Source: an uncultured Porphyromonadaceae bacterium
Lineage (GTDB): Bacteria > Bacteroidota > Bacteroidia > Bacteroidales > Muribaculaceae
Assembly (NCBI GenBank): GCA_947567425.1
Contig: CANOLV010000003.1
Coordinates: forward strand, 87,832 to 151,831
Length of the DNA: 64,000 nucleotides
Direction: 5' to 3'
Under the pieces are notes generated by a model that saw nothing but the letters and a program-made list of their open reading frames with translations, made no database searches and was not told the origin of the DNA. The number at the start of each line of letters is the position of its first letter. Positions within the stretch are counted from its first letter, which is position 1. The position numbers and the translations under genes are program-made. Positions 1 to 11,371 of this stretch are shown one piece after another.

Positions 1-255
1 GAATTGATTTTTTACATCGAAAAGCTTGATATAAACGAAGAAAAGCAAAGATTGTCGCAGCACTTGAACTACTTCATAGAGACTCTTGAAAGTGGAAATG
101 GGCAGGGTAAGAAGCTCGGCTTTATAAGTCAGGAGATGGGTCGGGAGATTAATACGCTCGGATCCAAATCAAACAATGCTGAAATGCAGAAGATTGTCGT
201 CAAGATGAAAGATGAACTTGAGCAGATTAAAGAGCAGGTGTTGAATGTAATGTAA
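1..255 (+). CDS. YicC-family endoribonuclease, C-terminal end (partial)
   Basis: The reading frame is open from the first base, so the gene starts upstream of the window and only about 84 C-terminal residues are present. The fragment matches the C-terminal DUF1732 region of YicC-like proteins: a helical stretch with LNYFIETLE, then GKKLGFISQEMGREINTLGS and a closing MKDELEQIKEQVLNV helix. YicC proteins are stress-linked endoribonucleases in bacteria (family knowledge). Gmk follows 12 bases later, and the yicC-gmk order is common in Bacteroidetes and Firmicutes, which supports the call. Confidence 0.88.
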   Translation, partial: ELIFYIEKLDINEEKQRLSQHLNYFIETLESGNGQGKKLGFISQEMGREINTLGSKSNNAEMQKIVVKMKDELEQIKEQVLNVM

Positions 256-267
256 TGATTTAAGGCT

Positions 268-831
268 ATGACAGGAAAAATAATCATTATATCTGCTCCT
301 TCCGGATGTGGTAAATCCACCATTATATCCGCCATTATGGCTAAAGGCGACCTCGATCTGCAGTTTTCAGTCTCTGCCACCAGCCGATCTCCACGTGAGG
401 GCGAGATTGATGGAGTGCACTACTATTTCCTTACAGAACAGACTTTCAGGCAGCATATTGAAAAGGGAAATTTCGTCGAGTATGAAGAGGTCTATCCGGG
501 TCGGTTTTACGGAACTCTTGCAAGTGAGATAGAACGCATTACATCTTCTGGACACAATGTCATACTTGATATCGATGTCAAAGGTGCCATGAATGTCAAG
601 CGGATCTATGGCGATAAAGCTCTTACTTTATTCATCACGCCTCCATCGGTTGACGTTCTAAGGCAAAGGCTTGAGAGCCGTGCCACGGATTCTGCCGATG
701 CCATAAACGAGCGGGTGAATAAGGCTGAGTATGAACTTTCGTTCGCCCCGCGATTTGATCGTACAGTTGTCAATGATAATCTGGATATTGCCGTTAAGGA
801 AACTCACGACATAATCCGGGAATTCATTTAA
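268..831 (+). CDS. gmk: Guanylate kinase
   Basis: Phosphorylates GMP to GDP with ATP in the cytoplasm, an essential step in guanine nucleotide supply. The P-loop SAPSGCGKST is at residues 8-17, followed by SVSATSRSPREGEIDGVHYYF, the GMP-binding region, and the LIDxDVKG-type segment ILDIDVKGAM. The length of 187 residues is normal. It lies 12 bases after yicC and 8 bases before nadD, so the four genes up to position 1957 very likely form one transcript. Confidence 0.97.
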   Translation: MTGKIIIISAPSGCGKSTIISAIMAKGDLDLQFSVSATSRSPREGEIDGVHYYFLTEQTFRQHIEKGNFVEYEEVYPGRFYGTLASEIERITSSGHNVILDIDVKGAMNVKRIYGDKALTLFITPPSVDVLRQRLESRATDSADAINERVNKAEYELSFAPRFDRTVVNDNLDIAVKETHDIIREFI

Positions 832-839
832 ATTCGGCG

Positions 840-1421
840 ATGTCTGAAAACAAACGGATAGGAATATTAGGAGGGTCGTTCAATCCTGTCCATAACGGAC
901 ATCTGATGCTGGCTTCCTACATTTCGCAGTTCGGACCTGTCGACGAGGTATGGTTGATGCTTTCGCCGAGCAACCCTTTCAAAGTCGACTGTGAAAAAGC
1001 CCCTGACATGGATAGGCTCCAAATGCTCAGATTGGCCGTGGGTGATTCCGGAGTGGTAAAGGTTTGTGACATAGAATTGACGATGCCAAGACCTTCTTAC
1101 ACCATCTATACTCTCGATCGGCTTTCGCAGATTTATCCAGACTACACATTTATACCGATAATCGGGAGTGACAATCTTGCTGGATTCTCTGGATGGAGAA
1201 GAAGCGACGAAATTCTGGAACGTTATGGATTGCTGGTATATCCGAGAAAGGGACATTCTGCATATTCAATCGCCGGCCCACGCATCGAAGTCGTGGATGC
1301 TCCGGAGATTGAATTGTCGTCCACTTTCATACGCGACGCTATCGCCGGAGGATATGACATGAACTTTTTTATGCCTGAGTCCGTATATCAATATATAAAA
1401 AACAAAAAATTATATATCTAA
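840..1421 (+). CDS. nadD: Nicotinate-nucleotide adenylyltransferase
   Basis: Adenylates nicotinate mononucleotide to deamido-NAD in NAD biosynthesis. The nucleotidyltransferase motif GGSFNPVHNGHL sits at residues 10-21 and the C-terminal ISSTFIR-type motif appears as LSSTFIRDAI. The size of 193 residues is typical. It is the third gene of the yicC-gmk-nadD-DUF5063 operon, an arrangement common in Bacteroidales. Confidence 0.96.
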   Translation: MSENKRIGILGGSFNPVHNGHLMLASYISQFGPVDEVWLMLSPSNPFKVDCEKAPDMDRLQMLRLAVGDSGVVKVCDIELTMPRPSYTIYTLDRLSQIYPDYTFIPIIGSDNLAGFSGWRRSDEILERYGLLVYPRKGHSAYSIAGPRIEVVDAPEIELSSTFIRDAIAGGYDMNFFMPESVYQYIKNKKLYI

Positions 1422-1435
1422 GCATGTAACATCGT

Positions 1436-1957
1436 ATGTCTAATAAATTTAACAACAACGCTGTAGCTTTTCTGGGACTTTGCGTCGAATATTGCAGAAC
1501 TCTGGAAAATGCCCGTGAGATGACGGGGGCCGACTTTGTGTCGGCCATGTTGAAATTATTACCCAGAATATACATCTCAGTATCTGATTTAGACATTCAG
1601 GCAGACGATGACGTCAACTATATTGAGAATCGGCTGGAAGAGGATTATTATGATTCGATAAGACGTGGCATTGAGAATTTGCTTGGTCCGGATGACACAT
1701 ATCTTGAAGTTTTTGAGGAGGACATGAAATATTCCGACACACCGATAGCCGCTTCTGTATCCGAAGAATTGGCTGATCTTTTCCAAGTTTTCTATGATTG
1801 TATCGAAGCGATGAAAGATGTTCCTGACGATATAGCCCATGGCGTCCTCGCTTCGGTAAAGGAAGACTTCGGATCCTATTGGAGCAGGATATTATGCAAT
1901 GTGCTAAGGCCATTGAATGCCATCAAATTCAATGGGTTGGAGTCTGAAGAAAAATAA
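1436..1957 (+). CDS. DUF5063 domain-containing protein
   Basis: A soluble, acidic 173-residue protein with no signal peptide or membrane segment. It matches the DUF5063 family through the N-terminal helix NNNAVAFLGLCVEYCRTLEN and the central VSEELADLFQVFYDCIEAMK segment. The family has no established biochemical function that I know of. It closes the yicC-gmk-nadD operon, 14 bases after nadD, and is followed at once by a strong hairpin terminator, so its expression is tied to nucleotide and NAD genes. Function is left open. Confidence 0.85.
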   Translation: MSNKFNNNAVAFLGLCVEYCRTLENAREMTGADFVSAMLKLLPRIYISVSDLDIQADDDVNYIENRLEEDYYDSIRRGIENLLGPDDTYLEVFEEDMKYSDTPIAASVSEELADLFQVFYDCIEAMKDVPDDIAHGVLASVKEDFGSYWSRILCNVLRPLNAIKFNGLESEEK

Positions 1958-1968
1958 ATTTTTCAATT

Positions 1969-2006
1969 TAAGCTCTGGGAACGGCTATTGGTCATCCCAG
2001 AGCTTA
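1969..2006. terminator. Bidirectional terminator between convergent genes
   Basis: A 12-bp perfect stem (1969-1980 with 1995-2006) around a 14-base loop separates the convergent DUF5063 and DUF4924 genes. The right arm encodes the last residues and stop of the DUF4924 gene. T-rich DNA follows on both sides. Confidence 0.85.
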
Positions 2007-2533
2007 TCATTTTGATCGAGATTGTAGTAATGTGCAAGCAATGCTATGAAACGCGCTATTTGGGTCAACGCTTTTTGAGTCTCAGCCGATACCTCTTTCC
2101 CTTGAAGCCGCATCAATAATGAACCGTATAGGGCGGTGAAGCCGGTTTCTATTTCTCCGAGCTTATTATCACCTTGTTTTGCGCGGAGTTCAACAATAAA
2201 TGGCAATGTCTTATAGAATTCTGCGCTGTATTGGGGATATTTCGGACTTTTAAGTAGCTGCAAATGAAGGTCGGTAAGCTGAAGCACTGTGTTTTTGTTC
2301 AGTTGTAGATGTCCTGATTTTTCGACATTTTCACGGCGCATCATATCGATTAACGACTCATACCAACCAGCCATTTCCCGCTGTTGTTCGGGCGATAGTT
2401 TGTGCTTGTTGATTATATTAGCTTTGATTTTGTCCAAATCAAGATCGTTTGCGCGTATAAGATCTTCTATTTGCCACATATACAGAAGATATTCGGCAAT
2501 GTTCTCTTTGCGTTTTTGGGAAGCTGTATACAT
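1985..2533 (-). CDS. DUF4924 family protein
   Basis: I place the start at 2533 because family members begin with a sequence like MYTASQKRKENIAEYLLYMW; the frame stays open further upstream but that part runs through a terminator hairpin and into the transporter gene. The resulting 182-residue protein is helical, cytoplasmic and matches DUF4924, a Bacteroidetes-restricted family of unknown function. The gene appears to be monocistronic, bounded by terminators on both sides. Confidence 0.85.
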   Translation of the reverse strand: MYTASQKRKENIAEYLLYMWQIEDLIRANDLDLDKIKANIINKHKLSPEQQREMAGWYESLIDMMRRENVEKSGHLQLNKNTVLQLTDLHLQLLKSPKYPQYSAEFYKTLPFIVELRAKQGDNKLGEIETGFTALYGSLLMRLQGKEVSAETQKALTQIARFIALLAHYYNLDQNDKLWDDQ

Positions 2534-2607
2534 ATTATGTGGAAATTTATTTACATATAACGCCACAAAGTTATTAAAAGATTTGCTATTATATAGCTTC
2601 GTGCCAT

Positions 2608-2658
2608 ATAAAAGCAGGGTCAGGCCCAATAACGGAATGAGCCTGACCCTGCTTTTAT
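2608..2658 (-). terminator. Rho-independent terminator after the MFS transporter gene
   Basis: An 18-bp perfect stem (2608-2625 with 2641-2658) with a 15-base loop lies 17 bases past the transporter stop. On the minus strand the descending arm ends in a CTTTTAT run. It separates the pullulanase-transporter unit from the DUF4924 gene. Confidence 0.9.
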
Positions 2659-2675
2659 AGATTGGAGCTGATGTG

Positions 2676-4052
2676 TCAGAATGGTTCTTGTTCTTCAATA
2701 TACGGATCGGCTTTGACTGCGGTCTTTTCCGCGTATGTCTCCTTGATAAAGAATACGCAGAATCCACCGGCGATCAGCAGCACTCCGGCGAGAATGATCA
2801 TATTCAACTGACTGTGGCCGCCGAGCAGTGAGAATATGACTCCACCTAACGCCGCGGCTACAATTTGCGGTATTGTTATGGTGCCGTTGAACAGCCCAAG
2901 ATATGCACCCATGTGCTTACCGTTGATTGAATTGGTGAGTATGGTAAACGGCATTGCAAGCATCGCCGCCCACGCTGTGCCGACCATGAGATAGCTGATG
3001 AAAAGCATCCATTTGTCATGGAAGAATATTGTGGATATAAATCCGGCTCCACCTATCAGCAGACTGATAAAATATGCCATCCGGCGGTTTTTGAAGCGAG
3101 GAAGTATAGCCGCCCAGATTACGGATCCAATGGCTTGGACTGCAAATAGAATGCCGTTCCAGTTGGCTGCTTCATTATAGTTCAGCGTTTGCGTACCATG
3201 TGCCGACTCCCAGCCGAAAGCCTGTTCGGCGACAGCCCCGGTATTATATGTCCACATGTACATAAATGCCGCCCAGCAGAAGAACTGAACAAGACCCACT
3301 GTCCAAAATACCTTGGGAGCTTTAACGAGAAGGGTTATGAAATTGCTTTTTTCCTTGTTTTGTTCCTGCGTTATGCCATGATATGCTGCATACTCCTTCG
3401 GTGGCATCTCCTTGACTTTTATAAAAGTGTAGAGAACGCATACTATAAGTATGGCGGCACCTCCATAAAATGAATACGTCACCGAGTCGGGAACTTTGTT
3501 GCCTTCCGCGATATTGCTGACACCTATCCAGGCAAGAACAAACGGGAATATAAATCCTACGACCGAGCCGGCATTGCAAAGAAAGCTTTGGATGGAGTAG
3601 GCGAGTCCTTTCTGCTTCTCATTAACCATATCTCCCACAAGCATTTTGAAAGGCTGCATGGATATGTTTATCGACAAGTCGAGAAACATAAGAGCTATTG
3701 CGCCAAACACAAGTGCGGCTCCTACTGCGAAATGAAAGCTTCCTGCATTTGGAAGCAGCGCCATGACTATGACAGCAAGAATTGAACCAAACAACAGATA
3801 CGGCAGACGACGTCCGAACCGGTTCCAGGTTCTGTCGCTCAACGTGCCTATGATGGGTTGGATTATAAGTCCGGCAAGCGGCGGCAAGATCCAAAAGTAG
3901 CTTAATTCATGCGGGTCAGCACCTAAAGTGGCGAATATTCTGGAGATATTTGCGCTTTGTAGGGCATAGGCTATCTGTACTCCGAAAAATCCAAAACTTA
4001 GATTCCAGAGTTTCCAAAAACCTAAATCCGCTTTAACGGTTGGTGTACTCAT
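2676..4052 (-). CDS. MFS sugar transporter (maltose/SLC45-like)
   Basis: A 458-residue inner membrane protein with about 12 hydrophobic segments and the MFS loop motif GTLSDRTWNRFGRRLPYLL between segments 2 and 3. The N-terminal KLWNLSFGFFGVQIAYALQSANISRIFATLGA and the IQPIIGTLSDRT region are typical of the GPH/SLC45-like sugar importers that Bacteroidales carry beside alpha-glucan genes. It lies 36 bases after the pullulanase gene on the same strand, which suggests it imports maltose or malto-oligosaccharides. Substrate is inferred from the neighbour only. Confidence 0.85.
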   Translation of the reverse strand: MSTPTVKADLGFWKLWNLSFGFFGVQIAYALQSANISRIFATLGADPHELSYFWILPPLAGLIIQPIIGTLSDRTWNRFGRRLPYLLFGSILAVIVMALLPNAGSFHFAVGAALVFGAIALMFLDLSINISMQPFKMLVGDMVNEKQKGLAYSIQSFLCNAGSVVGFIFPFVLAWIGVSNIAEGNKVPDSVTYSFYGGAAILIVCVLYTFIKVKEMPPKEYAAYHGITQEQNKEKSNFITLLVKAPKVFWTVGLVQFFCWAAFMYMWTYNTGAVAEQAFGWESAHGTQTLNYNEAANWNGILFAVQAIGSVIWAAILPRFKNRRMAYFISLLIGGAGFISTIFFHDKWMLFISYLMVGTAWAAMLAMPFTILTNSINGKHMGAYLGLFNGTITIPQIVAAALGGVIFSLLGGHSQLNMIILAGVLLIAGGFCVFFIKETYAEKTAVKADPYIEEQEPF

Positions 4053-4088
4053 TGCATTGATTTTAATTCTATTGTACTTGATGTGAAA

Positions 4089-6097
4089 CTATTTCTCGCG
4101 GGCTAATATAAGAGCAGATCGTGGAGCCACCATAAGACGTCCGCCTCTGCTTGTGCCAAGTCCCTCGGCGTCAAGCTGACCATCTTCTGCCACAACTAAC
4201 CAATCAGCTTTGGGAACTTTTATATATTGCGGATCATTGGATCCGTTGAACACCACCTTTATCTCTTTCCAGGAATCACCGTTGGCATTGTTCTTCAAAG
4301 AGTATGATATCAAGTTTGATTTGTCGTCCGTCTTGTCAAAAACCAGATTCTTTGCCACATCCTCAGCTGTCGACATTCGGAATGCCGGATGAGTCTTGCG
4401 AAGTTTGATCAGTTCTTTATAATAATTGAACAGATCGGCATTCTCATGTTTCAGGTTCCAGTCAATCGCGTTTATTGAATCCGGAGACTTGTACGAATTG
4501 TGAACGCCTTTTTTGTCGCGGAACACCTCTTCACCTGCAAACATAAAGGGAGTGCCCTGCGATGTGAACACTATTGTCTGTGCAAGCTTGGCTGCTCGTT
4601 GACGAGCTTGTTCATCATCGTCCGGAAGCGATTTTGCCAGCTTATCGGTCAGTGTGAGGTCGTCGTGGCATGAAACATAGTTCACCACTTGCCTTGGACT
4701 TAGCGCGTATGCCTTCTTGGAATTGTTGCCTTTGCTGTAATCAACCTGCGGATGTTGTGTCGCTCCGACGATACCTATCTTTACGGTCTCTTCAAGTCCA
4801 GGCTTGCCCGTAGCGAATCCTCTGTCGGACGCATCTGTGTAGTGCCCTTTGATTGCATCACGGATATCATCGCTGAATACTGCTATCTGTGGCATGGCAG
4901 ATACATTGTCTTTGAGGGCGCGCTGACTGACTGGAAGGGGAGAGTCACCTGCTGTCCAGCCTTCTCCATATACAAAAATGTTTGGATTTACTTCCTTGAG
5001 AGTCTTTGCCACTTCATTCATCGTGGTAGTGTCATGGATAGCCATCAGGTCAAAACGGAATCCGTCGATATGGTATTCTTCCGCCCAATATTTAACTGAG
5101 TTTACAATGTAGTCTCTCATCTGCTGTCTTTCCGACGCAGTTTCATTACCGCATCCGGAAGCATCGCTGTAGGACCCGTCATTTCTATGGCGATAATAAT
5201 AGCCGGGAGCTGTCAGTGAAAAGTTTGAATCGTCGTTTTGTGCGGTATGGTTGTACACGACGTCCATTATCACACCTATGCCGGCATCATGTAGCGACTT
5301 GACCATCTCTTTCATCTCGGCAACTCTGGTGGAAGGGTCTGAAGGATTAGTCGAATATGACCCTTCTGGGGCATTGTAATTGTATGGGTCGTAGCCCCAG
5401 TTGTACTGATTGCTGGGCAGTTGGGTCTCGTCTACACTGTTGTAATCGTATGATGGTAATATATGTACGTGAGTGACGCCGAGTTCCTTCAGGTGGTCTA
5501 TTCCGGTCTTATCGCCGAGAGGCGATGTTGTCCCATCTTCAGTGAGGGCAAGGAATTTGCCTTTGTTGGCTATGCCTGAGTTGGGGTGGATGGAAAAGTC
5601 GCGGTGATGCATCTCATATATGACAGCATCATTAATTTGCTTTATTTCTGGACCTTTATCCGTTGCCCATCCGGTTGGATTCGTTTTGTTAAAGTCTATT
5701 ATGGCGGCACGTTTGCCGTTGACACCTACAGCTTTGGCCCATACACCCGGAGTCTCGTCGAGCCATTTCCCGTCATATTTAAATACTTACCATAAAGTTG
5801 TTCGGGAACCGATACGCGCCATGTGCCGTTTTTGCTTCGAGTCATTGACAAGGTGTCGGTTGGAGCCGAATTCCTTCCGGTGTCATAAATGAGAACTCTC
5901 GCGGTATCAGCTTTAGGCGACCACAGTGTAAAATGGGTTCCTGATTCGTTTACAACCAATTCGAGATCTTCACCATTGTACGTTTCGTATGTCGAATAGA
6001 TTTCATCAGGAGATACCGCAGATGCTTCTCCCGCACCATAAATGAAAGCAGTAGCCATCATTGTGCCAGTGCATAGTTTCATTAGATTTAAATTCAT
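4089..6097 (-). pseudogene. pulA: Type I pullulanase (GH13), interrupted by a one-base frameshift
   Basis: Debranching enzyme that hydrolyses alpha-1,6 links in pullulan and related glucans. The N-terminal part (6097 down to about 5784) has a signal peptide and a CBM48-like region ending VSVPEQLYGKY; the remainder carries the type I signature YNWGYDP, the nucleophile region DGFRFDLMA, the acid/base region VYGEGW and the third carboxylate in SCHDD. Near 5775-5784, within ATTTAAAT, one base is missing: the lost frame resumes as KYDGKWLDETPGVWAKA and continues without a stop into the catalytic domain. Restoring one base gives about 669 residues, the normal length. The catalytic domain cannot be made with its signal peptide as the sequence stands. 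A real mutation and an assembly error are both possible. Confidence 0.88.
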
Positions 6098-6204
6098 GTT
6101 GTGCTATAAGACAAATAAAAAATGTATAATATTATAATGAGAAAACACACGTATATGTTCTCCCAATCCTTTGGATTTATTTTTTGAAAAATGCAATTAC
6201 GCTA

Positions 6205-6519
6205 TTAGCGTACAACTATCTTTTTTGACCAGCTTTCGCACTTAATTATATAGCATCCTTGAGGCAGATCGATTACCGATGTCTCCGACAGTGTCACAGC
6301 TTTTACCATCTGTCCGGTGATTGAATATATGTAGAACTCATGCTTGCTGTCGTCGCTGATGGTAATCTCAATTCCCCCGGACACCGACTTTAGCGCGGGA
6401 CCTGAATTAACCACAATGGCAGACTCTTCTTCAAAAGCATTATAGCTGTACATGGCCGTAGAACTTACGGTCATCGTGGCTACACAGGCTAACATTAAAA
6501 GAGTCTTTCTCATCTTCAT
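6205..6519 (-). CDS. Small secreted protein made of little more than a type IX sorting-like domain
   Basis: A 104-residue protein with a signal peptide (residues 1 to about 23). After a short linker the last 60 residues, from GGIEITI through FYIYSITGQMV, DLPQGCYI and the final KKIVVR, resemble the C-terminal sorting domain of type IX secretion cargo. No passenger domain is present. It lies upstream of pulA on the same strand, with a 107-base gap. It could be a sorting-domain relic, a small surface protein, or a regulator of the secretion machinery; nothing in the sequence decides this. Confidence 0.75.
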   Translation of the reverse strand: MKMRKTLLMLACVATMTVSSTAMYSYNAFEEESAIVVNSGPALKSVSGGIEITISDDSKHEFYIYSITGQMVKAVTLSETSVIDLPQGCYIIKCESWSKKIVVR

Positions 6520-6690
6520 CCTATTTTATGCAAATTTATTTCAAATATATGATATATGCAATAGTGTGCCGAAGAAAAATTGTAAAATTATGCTAATGGC
6601 ACAATAATTTTGCAGATTGTTCGATGCCATTTCTCTATATGTGACAAAAAATCGGAATGCGCCGTAAGGGCAACTATAAATATAATGTAA

Positions 6691-8361
<1,671 letters not shown>

Positions 8362-8372
8362 TATACGTTATT

Positions 8373-8666
8373 ATGGTCAAGCACATTGTAATGTTCAAAC
8401 TTAAGGGCACAGAGTCTGAACGTCTTGAAGTTGCCCGGAAATTTAAGAGTGCGTTGATGGAACTGCCAAAATCCATTGAGGTACTTCGTGGAATGGAGGT
8501 CGGCATCAATGAAAATCCATCTGAAAGCTGGGATGTCGTTCTGACGGCTATTGTCGACACGATGGACGATGTGGCCATATATGCCGCTCATCCGGATCAT
8601 GTCGCCGCCGCCGGACTACTTTCCGGACATAAGGAACTGCGGGCTTGTGTGGATTACGTATTCTGA
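8373..8666 (+). CDS. Dabb (stress-responsive A/B barrel) family protein
   Basis: A 97-residue cytoplasmic protein with the family opening MVKHIVMFKLK and the closing pattern YAAHPDHVAAAG. Dabb proteins are small dimeric alpha/beta barrels; some plant members cyclise polyketides, but bacterial roles are mostly unknown. It lies 11 bases after the ABC-F gene and is probably co-transcribed. It converges with trkA, with 12 bases between stops. Confidence 0.9.
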   Translation: MVKHIVMFKLKGTESERLEVARKFKSALMELPKSIEVLRGMEVGINENPSESWDVVLTAIVDTMDDVAIYAAHPDHVAAAGLLSGHKELRACVDYVF

Positions 8667-8678
8667 TAAGAATCACTG

Positions 8679-9371
8679 TTAGAGCCCGATGTGGCGCAGC
8701 ATAGCACGAAGTTGCTTCTGGGTACACATGACTGTAAATTCATCGCCTTTCTCAAGTTCGAGACTTGGCGATGGATTTTCTATTATCCGGGGTTGTTCGG
8801 TGCCTATCCCGAGTATATTTCTCGATTTCGTCAATCGGGAAATGGCTATGAGTTTAATACCGAATTTTCCTTCGAGATCCGCATCCTCAAGTTTCAATCC
8901 TTCATAATATTCGGGGATGGCGAATTTCATTATATAAGTGTCGCGGTCGATACGCATCGCATCCACTTTGGCACCCATTGCAAGCTCAAGGGTCAATTCG
9001 TGTGCGGCGCGTTGTTCCGGTATAAGTATGCGTTCGACATTGAATCCTTGAAGTATTGTCTCGTGTATCTCATCGACGGCTCGCGCATAAATTGTTTTCA
9101 CTCCTGACTTCCTGAGTAATGCCACGGTTTTGATGCTTGCTCCGAAGTTTTCTCCTATAGATACTATTACCAAATCCACGGTCTTTAGAGGCAGAACTGA
9201 AAGCGCCGCTTCATCGGTGGAATCTGCTATATAAGCAGTGGACACTTTGTCTTTGATTGATTCGACCAACGTGGCTTTGCTGTCGGCTACGATGACCTCA
9301 TGTCCCATATCAGTCAGGTCGATGGCCAGATTTGATCCATATATGCCAAGTCCGATAATAAGTATCTTCAT
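8679..9371 (-). CDS. TrkA-type potassium uptake regulatory protein
   Basis: A 230-residue cytoplasmic subunit that gates a Trk/Ktr potassium transporter in response to nucleotides. The RCK_N Rossmann fold opens with MKILIIGLGIYGSN (GxGxxG) and a conserved acidic residue in VIVADSK; the RCK_C domain covers about residues 140-225. It starts one base after the stop of the membrane subunit gene, so the two are translationally coupled. Its single-RCK size is closer to KtrA than to the double-RCK TrkA of E. coli. Confidence 0.93.
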   Translation of the reverse strand: MKILIIGLGIYGSNLAIDLTDMGHEVIVADSKATLVESIKDKVSTAYIADSTDEAALSVLPLKTVDLVIVSIGENFGASIKTVALLRKSGVKTIYARAVDEIHETILQGFNVERILIPEQRAAHELTLELAMGAKVDAMRIDRDTYIMKFAIPEYYEGLKLEDADLEGKFGIKLIAISRLTKSRNILGIGTEQPRIIENPSPSLELEKGDEFTVMCTQKQLRAMLRHIGL

Positions 9372-9372
9372 G

Positions 9373-11238
9373 TCAATTGATTATTATATTGTCTGTCGGG
9401 TATTTTGCCGGTTTGTCGTTGTGGTTTCCTGCTATTCCGGTCAGCAGCGATATGATTCCTACTCGTCCAAGAAACATAGCGGTGGAAAGCAGTAATTTTG
9501 ATCCGGTGGACAGTTCTGGCGTAATGCCAAGCGAAGAGCCTACCGTGAACAGTGCCGAACATGATTCAAAAAGCAGGCTTTTAGCCGGTAACACGGGTTC
9601 AAGAGCCAACAGACAGAGTGAATAAAATAGATATGATACGATGGAAAGAATGACTACGGCTCCCGCCCTTCGGATAGATCCCTGAGAAATGGTGCGGTTG
9701 AAGGACGTAGCGTCTTTTTGCCCCAATATTATTGAACGCAGATTTATGAGCGACGCACAGAGTGTGTTGACCTTGATACCTCCGGCTGTCGACTGTGACG
9801 AGCCTCCTATCCACATGAGAAACAGTGTGAATATAAGGGTGACATTTAAGAATGATGCCGGATTTACTGAGACGAAGCCTGAACTGCGCGGAGTAGTGGC
9901 GTTAAAGATGGATTGGAATATCTGGTCACGCATATTGAATCCTGATAGAGTGTTGTTGCGTTCAAATATCCAGAACATGACTGCGCTTATGGCAAATATG
10001 CAAAGTGTGGCATATAATGACAACTTGGTATTGACATTGTATAGATGTACTTTGTTACCTACAAGTCTGAATCCTCGCAGTCTCGCCAATATACGCCGGA
10101 AGTATTCGACAAATGCATCCCTGAAATTGACCAAAACGGGAAATCCGATAGATCCGGCCATTACGATGATACTTATTGTAATATATATCCACTGGTTGGA
10201 GTTCATAAGTGCCGCGTTTGACATTCCGCCGTTTATATTGGAGAATCCGGCATTGCAGAATGCCGACACTGAATGGAATGCCGAAAATACGATCTGGTCT
10301 TTTAGCTCTATCTGCAGTACGTCATGTATCGACAGCCATATACATACGGCTCCAGCTGTCTCAATGGCGATGGTGAAGAAAAATATGTATAATAATGTCG
10401 GAAGAAGGGCATTTATGGATTTGGTGTAAATCATGTCCTTTACCAAAAGCTGACTGTAAACCGATGTGTTCCCACTGAAGAACAATGCGAAAAAGCTTGT
10501 GAAGGTCATCACTCCGAGTCCACCGATTTGAATTAGAAGTGCCAGGATGAGCAAACCCAACGGTGTGAATGTCGACGCGATGTCTATAGTCGTCAGTCCG
10601 GTAATACATACGGCGCTGGTAGAAACGAACAACGAATCTATATATGATATCGGAGTATATGTGCATTTGGGCATCATTAGCAGAAACGACCCCGCCACTA
10701 TGAAGATCAGAAAACTTGATGCGAGAAGCAGTGACGGGTTGGTGCGTCGTCCCATCAATTTCAGCAATCCGTAGCTTAATGTCACAGTAGAATATGCCGT
10801 CAGAACACCGACCGTAAACTTATTGCTGTATAGAAGAGAATCTAACCAGACTATCCACGGATGTTCCGGCCGCGGATATATAATTGGCAGGATCGTGACG
10901 AGTAGTGCTACGCTGACTATCCATTTTATAAGTCTGGTGCTTTTGATAGTGTTCTTAAAGTTAAAAGCAAAGTCAAACAGCAGACTGGCCACAAGAATGC
11001 CCTGTATGATTCTGAAACAACGGAGCAGAAATTGGATTTCATCCGGACTGCGGTCATACCCGAGATAGGCTACGAGGCATAATATGCAACATGCCGACGC
11101 GGCCACGGTAAGTCCGTTTAGCATCATCCCGATCATTCGTATGGCCACAACACCGTGGGCAACGCCGGAGCGCCACTCCATCTTAAATTTATGCACCATA
11201 TATTTTATGTCGGAAAGTGTCCGTTTGTCCTTATCCAT
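9373..11238 (-). CDS. TrkH/KtrB-family potassium transporter membrane subunit
   Basis: A 621-residue inner membrane protein that conducts potassium with the TrkA-like partner. Four pore-loop regions are visible: CITGLTTID, CNAGFSNINGG, TPRSSGFVSV and TVGSSLGITPE, each with the expected selectivity glycine. I start it at MDKDKRTLSDIKYMV (11238); further upstream codons lack family similarity. An extra hydrophobic region of about 170 residues precedes the TrkH core, as in other Bacteroidales homologues. Confidence 0.93.
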   Translation of the reverse strand: MDKDKRTLSDIKYMVHKFKMEWRSGVAHGVVAIRMIGMMLNGLTVAASACCILCLVAYLGYDRSPDEIQFLLRCFRIIQGILVASLLFDFAFNFKNTIKSTRLIKWIVSVALLVTILPIIYPRPEHPWIVWLDSLLYSNKFTVGVLTAYSTVTLSYGLLKLMGRRTNPSLLLASSFLIFIVAGSFLLMMPKCTYTPISYIDSLFVSTSAVCITGLTTIDIASTFTPLGLLILALLIQIGGLGVMTFTSFFALFFSGNTSVYSQLLVKDMIYTKSINALLPTLLYIFFFTIAIETAGAVCIWLSIHDVLQIELKDQIVFSAFHSVSAFCNAGFSNINGGMSNAALMNSNQWIYITISIIVMAGSIGFPVLVNFRDAFVEYFRRILARLRGFRLVGNKVHLYNVNTKLSLYATLCIFAISAVMFWIFERNNTLSGFNMRDQIFQSIFNATTPRSSGFVSVNPASFLNVTLIFTLFLMWIGGSSQSTAGGIKVNTLCASLINLRSIILGQKDATSFNRTISQGSIRRAGAVVILSIVSYLFYSLCLLALEPVLPAKSLLFESCSALFTVGSSLGITPELSTGSKLLLSTAMFLGRVGIISLLTGIAGNHNDKPAKYPTDNIIIN

Positions 11239-11371
11239 AATACATAATAACGTATCATCGGGCCTTATGTTGATTGTCGGATGCCCGCGATTTGTGGATG
11301 TAAAGGTAAGCCAATTAGCCGACAACTGCAATTTTTGTATGCCAATTTAAAGATAATATAAAGAATATCAT

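Noticed and set aside
2534-2767. Longer N-terminus for the DUF4924 protein
   Set aside because: The extension runs through an 18-bp terminator stem and into the transporter gene, and the family starts at the Met at 2533.
5726-6097. Independent small secreted protein upstream of a pullulanase
   Set aside because: Its C-terminal residues after LYGK are nonsense relative to pullulanases, and the lost frame resumes exactly one base off; it is the front of the broken pullulanase gene.
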